Shown here: positions 62,389 to 64,000 of the stretch, in pieces
How the letters are laid out: each line of letters opens with the position of its first letter
Position numbering within the stretch: the first letter of the stretch is position 1
Assembly (NCBI RefSeq): GCF_003534205.1
Contig: NZ_CP011102.1
Location: 2,244,036 to 2,308,035 of the forward strand
DNA length: 64,000 nucleotides
DNA from: Listeria weihenstephanensis
GTDB lineage: Bacteria; Bacillota; Bacilli; Lactobacillales; Listeriaceae
Direction: 5' to 3'
Translations under genes and position numbers: made by a program
Notes under the pieces: generated by a model
What the model was told of the DNA's origin: nothing
What the model saw: the letters and a program-made list of their open reading frames with translations, nothing else
Database searches by the model: none

Positions 62389-63294
62389 ATGCTAGAAAAC
62401 AACTCTGGTAGCAAATGGGAAATTGGTGAAACACTAAAGGCTATTCGGCTAAGTTCTGGGATGAAACAAACCGAGGTTTATAGCAATGTCATGTCTAGAG
62501 CTCATTTACAACGAATTGAAAAAAATGTTCAAACTCCTACATATCCTTTACTTCTCAATGTGATACAAAAATTTTCTATGGATGTAGATGAATTTGAATA
62601 TATTCGTAATGATTATTCACGCTCAGAGACACAGACACTCTTTCATAAATTCAGAAGCATCAAAACAACTTTAAATACTGATGCTATGAGAAACCTTATT
62701 CAAGAGGTCGATGACTATCTACTCAAAAATAAAAGCGCTTTTATACAAAATCTACACTATATTTTGAATGGATACTTAATACTTCAAGAAACAAGCAATA
62801 TCGATATGGCGAGAAAATACTTTGATCCAGTCTGGGAAAACATACAAAAAAAAGAAACATGGTATTACAATGATATTATACTTATGTCGAATATCTTTTA
62901 TATGTTTGAAGACGAATCGCTTCAATTTATTCTAGATGAGTTATACAAATATTTCGAACTATATGCTGGATTCGCGGATATTGATAGGATTAGTAGAATA
63001 ACAAAATTTAATTATTGTACGCTTCTACGATTGCAAAATAGATACTTTGAAACCGAGAGCATACTCAATGAGCTTTTAGCATCTGCCAAAAATGCAAGAG
63101 AAGGTACCCTGATATTAGATATTAAGTTTGCCCTAAATCAAATTTATTGGTTAAAAGGTTTCAAAGATGAAAGCGATCTTGAGGTTGCAGGTATCATTTC
63201 TTCTATGGAATTCATTGGTGATTTGAAAGTCTCAGAGGATATGAAAAAAGATTGGGAACAATTCAAAGTGAATCAATCTATTTCACTTCACTGA
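62389..63294 (+). CDS. Rgg/GadR/MutR-family regulator
   Basis: 301 aa. HTH at residues 11-65 (IGETLKAIRLSSGMKQTEVYSNVMSRAHLQRIEKN) and a long helical C-terminus with Rgg features (YFDPVWENIQKKETWYYNDIILMSNIFYMF). Divergent from the 12-aa peptide ORF. RBS GGCGGG. A second independent Rgg in the island with little identity to the first. Confidence 0.88.
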   Translation: MLENNSGSKWEIGETLKAIRLSSGMKQTEVYSNVMSRAHLQRIEKNVQTPTYPLLLNVIQKFSMDVDEFEYIRNDYSRSETQTLFHKFRSIKTTLNTDAMRNLIQEVDDYLLKNKSAFIQNLHYILNGYLILQETSNIDMARKYFDPVWENIQKKETWYYNDIILMSNIFYMFEDESLQFILDELYKYFELYAGFADIDRISRITKFNYCTLLRLQNRYFETESILNELLASAKNAREGTLILDIKFALNQIYWLKGFKDESDLEVAGIISSMEFIGDLKVSEDMKKDWEQFKVNQSISLH

Positions 63295-63312
63295 ATAAAT
63301 ACCCAGATTAAT

Positions 63313-63384
63313 ATTGTGCTAGTCAGAAGAAAAAGCGATACTCCCATTTTTAGGGGCATCGCTTTTTCTTCTGACTAGCACAAT
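63313..63384 (+). terminator. terminator with 27-bp perfect arms
   Basis: Arms 63313-63339 and 63358-63384, including AGAAGAAAAAGCGAT and complement. The stem is unusually long for a terminator and ends the Rgg gene. Beyond it, 63385-63619 shows nothing recognisable. Confidence 0.75.
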
Positions 63385-63619
63385 GAAAGTATAAAATAAC
63401 TTCATTTACAGTTCTATTTCTTTATTTCGATTTCTCTTTTTATCCCCTGTTGCACTTCAATTGTAAATTCAAGACCCTAAAAAAGCCTGTCAGAAATAAT
63501 GTTTTCTGATTCACGAAACCTCGCCTATTATGCACACAAACTTTACCTTTATATTATTTATTCTGAACAAGCAATTTCCACCATATATAAATTAACCATC
63601 TCTTCTTCCTTTGTATGCA

Positions 63620-64000
63620 TTAATTTAGCGTCCTTTCCTCTACAAATTTTTTCAAGTTTTCATAACTAGCTGTTGCCTTTTGATACATTTTTCGGATGTT
63701 TTGTTTATCATCATATTTTTTTGTTTTATCGAACCAAGCCATTTTATCGTATAACTCCAATCCATTAAACACAATTAGTGTATCTGGTGTAACATCATCA
63801 CTTACATCATACCCACTCACATCATCCCTGAGAGTGTAATTAGCTTCATCATAGTTGCTTTTATATAGGAACGTAAGTAATTGATATGTATTATTTTTGC
63901 CTTTTATAATTAAATGATATATTTTAAGCGCCTCTTGTCTTTTTCCCAAGTCATCGCTATCTCCGAAAAAGAGTTTATAATTATGATTCATTTTAGCTTC
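63620..64000 (-). CDS. hypothetical protein, probably continuing past window
   Basis: The frame is open to the right edge. The ATG at 63991 has no RBS in the few bases seen, so it may be internal. The visible part is charged, mixed alpha/beta (GKRQEALKIYHLIIKGKNNTYQLLTF ... DTLIVFNGLELYDKMAWFDKTKKY). No family recognised. Confidence 0.55.
   Translation of the reverse strand, partial: EAKMNHNYKLFFGDSDDLGKRQEALKIYHLIIKGKNNTYQLLTFLYKSNYDEANYTLRDDVSGYDVSDDVTPDTLIVFNGLELYDKMAWFDKTKKYDDKQNIRKMYQKATASYENLKKFVEERTLN

Noticed and set aside
1-64000. tRNA or rRNA genes, CRISPR arrays
   Set aside because: No cloverleaf, rRNA core or regularly spaced repeats were recognised by reading.

Overview
The window looks like a low-to-medium-GC Firmicute chromosome, most likely a Listeria species, probably outside the L. 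monocytogenes group. The main reason is the run virS - adenine deaminase - small hypothetical - NAD-dependent epimerase - virR - virB - virA (about 11.6-19.5 kb), which matches the known L. monocytogenes lmo1741-lmo1747 order. Genus assignment is an inference from synteny; no database search was possible.

Two halves are visible. The left half (1-29 kb) reads as chromosomal backbone with some accessory genes. It holds a very large secreted YD-repeat (RHS/WapA-type) protein running off the left edge, an RloA/RloB (AbiL-like) ATPase-TOPRIM pair, the VirRS/VirAB cell-envelope stress locus with adenine deaminase and a glycerol-dehydrogenase-like enzyme, ohr, a HigB/HigA-type toxin-antitoxin pair, a DUF3311/SSS symporter pair, an APC permease with an acetamidase/formamidase, and small hypotheticals.

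The right half (29.06 kb to the edge) is visibly more AT-rich and looks like one integrated mobilizable element or island. It opens with a large serine recombinase, a 48-aa SHOCT-like protein, a Tn916 Orf7/Orf8-like sigma/HTH pair, a palindrome-rich oriT candidate and MobC/MobA. The cargo is antagonism and defence: (a) a type VII secretion (T7SSb) module with WXG100-like proteins, a DUF4176 protein, an orphan EssC C-terminal ATPase domain, a glycine-rich membrane-active toxin candidate and three tandem paralogous membrane proteins (likely immunity); (b) an LXG-HNH toxin with its targeting factors and a SUKH immunity protein; (c) a Septu-like ATPase/HNH pair, a 673-aa protein with a HEPN-type RNxxxH motif, and a Gabija GajA/GajB pair; (d) toxin and immunity debris.

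The most striking signal is threefold. The island holds three PlcR/Rgg-type regulators (41.6-42.5, 58.5-59.3 and 62.4-63.3 kb). Next to each I find a tiny ORF, missed by ordinary gene calling, with a strong ribosome binding site: MFFNIFTWWGM, MWLMINWFLGGTKYIG and MLASVFAYFIIA. They resemble leaderless or very short pheromones of streptococcal Rgg/ComR/RopB systems. Each borders a different effector locus: the T7SS module plus a structured small RNA candidate, a secreted C39-like peptidase plus lipoprotein, and a secreted protein plus VanZ-like protein. The proposal, an inference, is a mobile island whose cargo is controlled by three private peptide quorum-sensing circuits.
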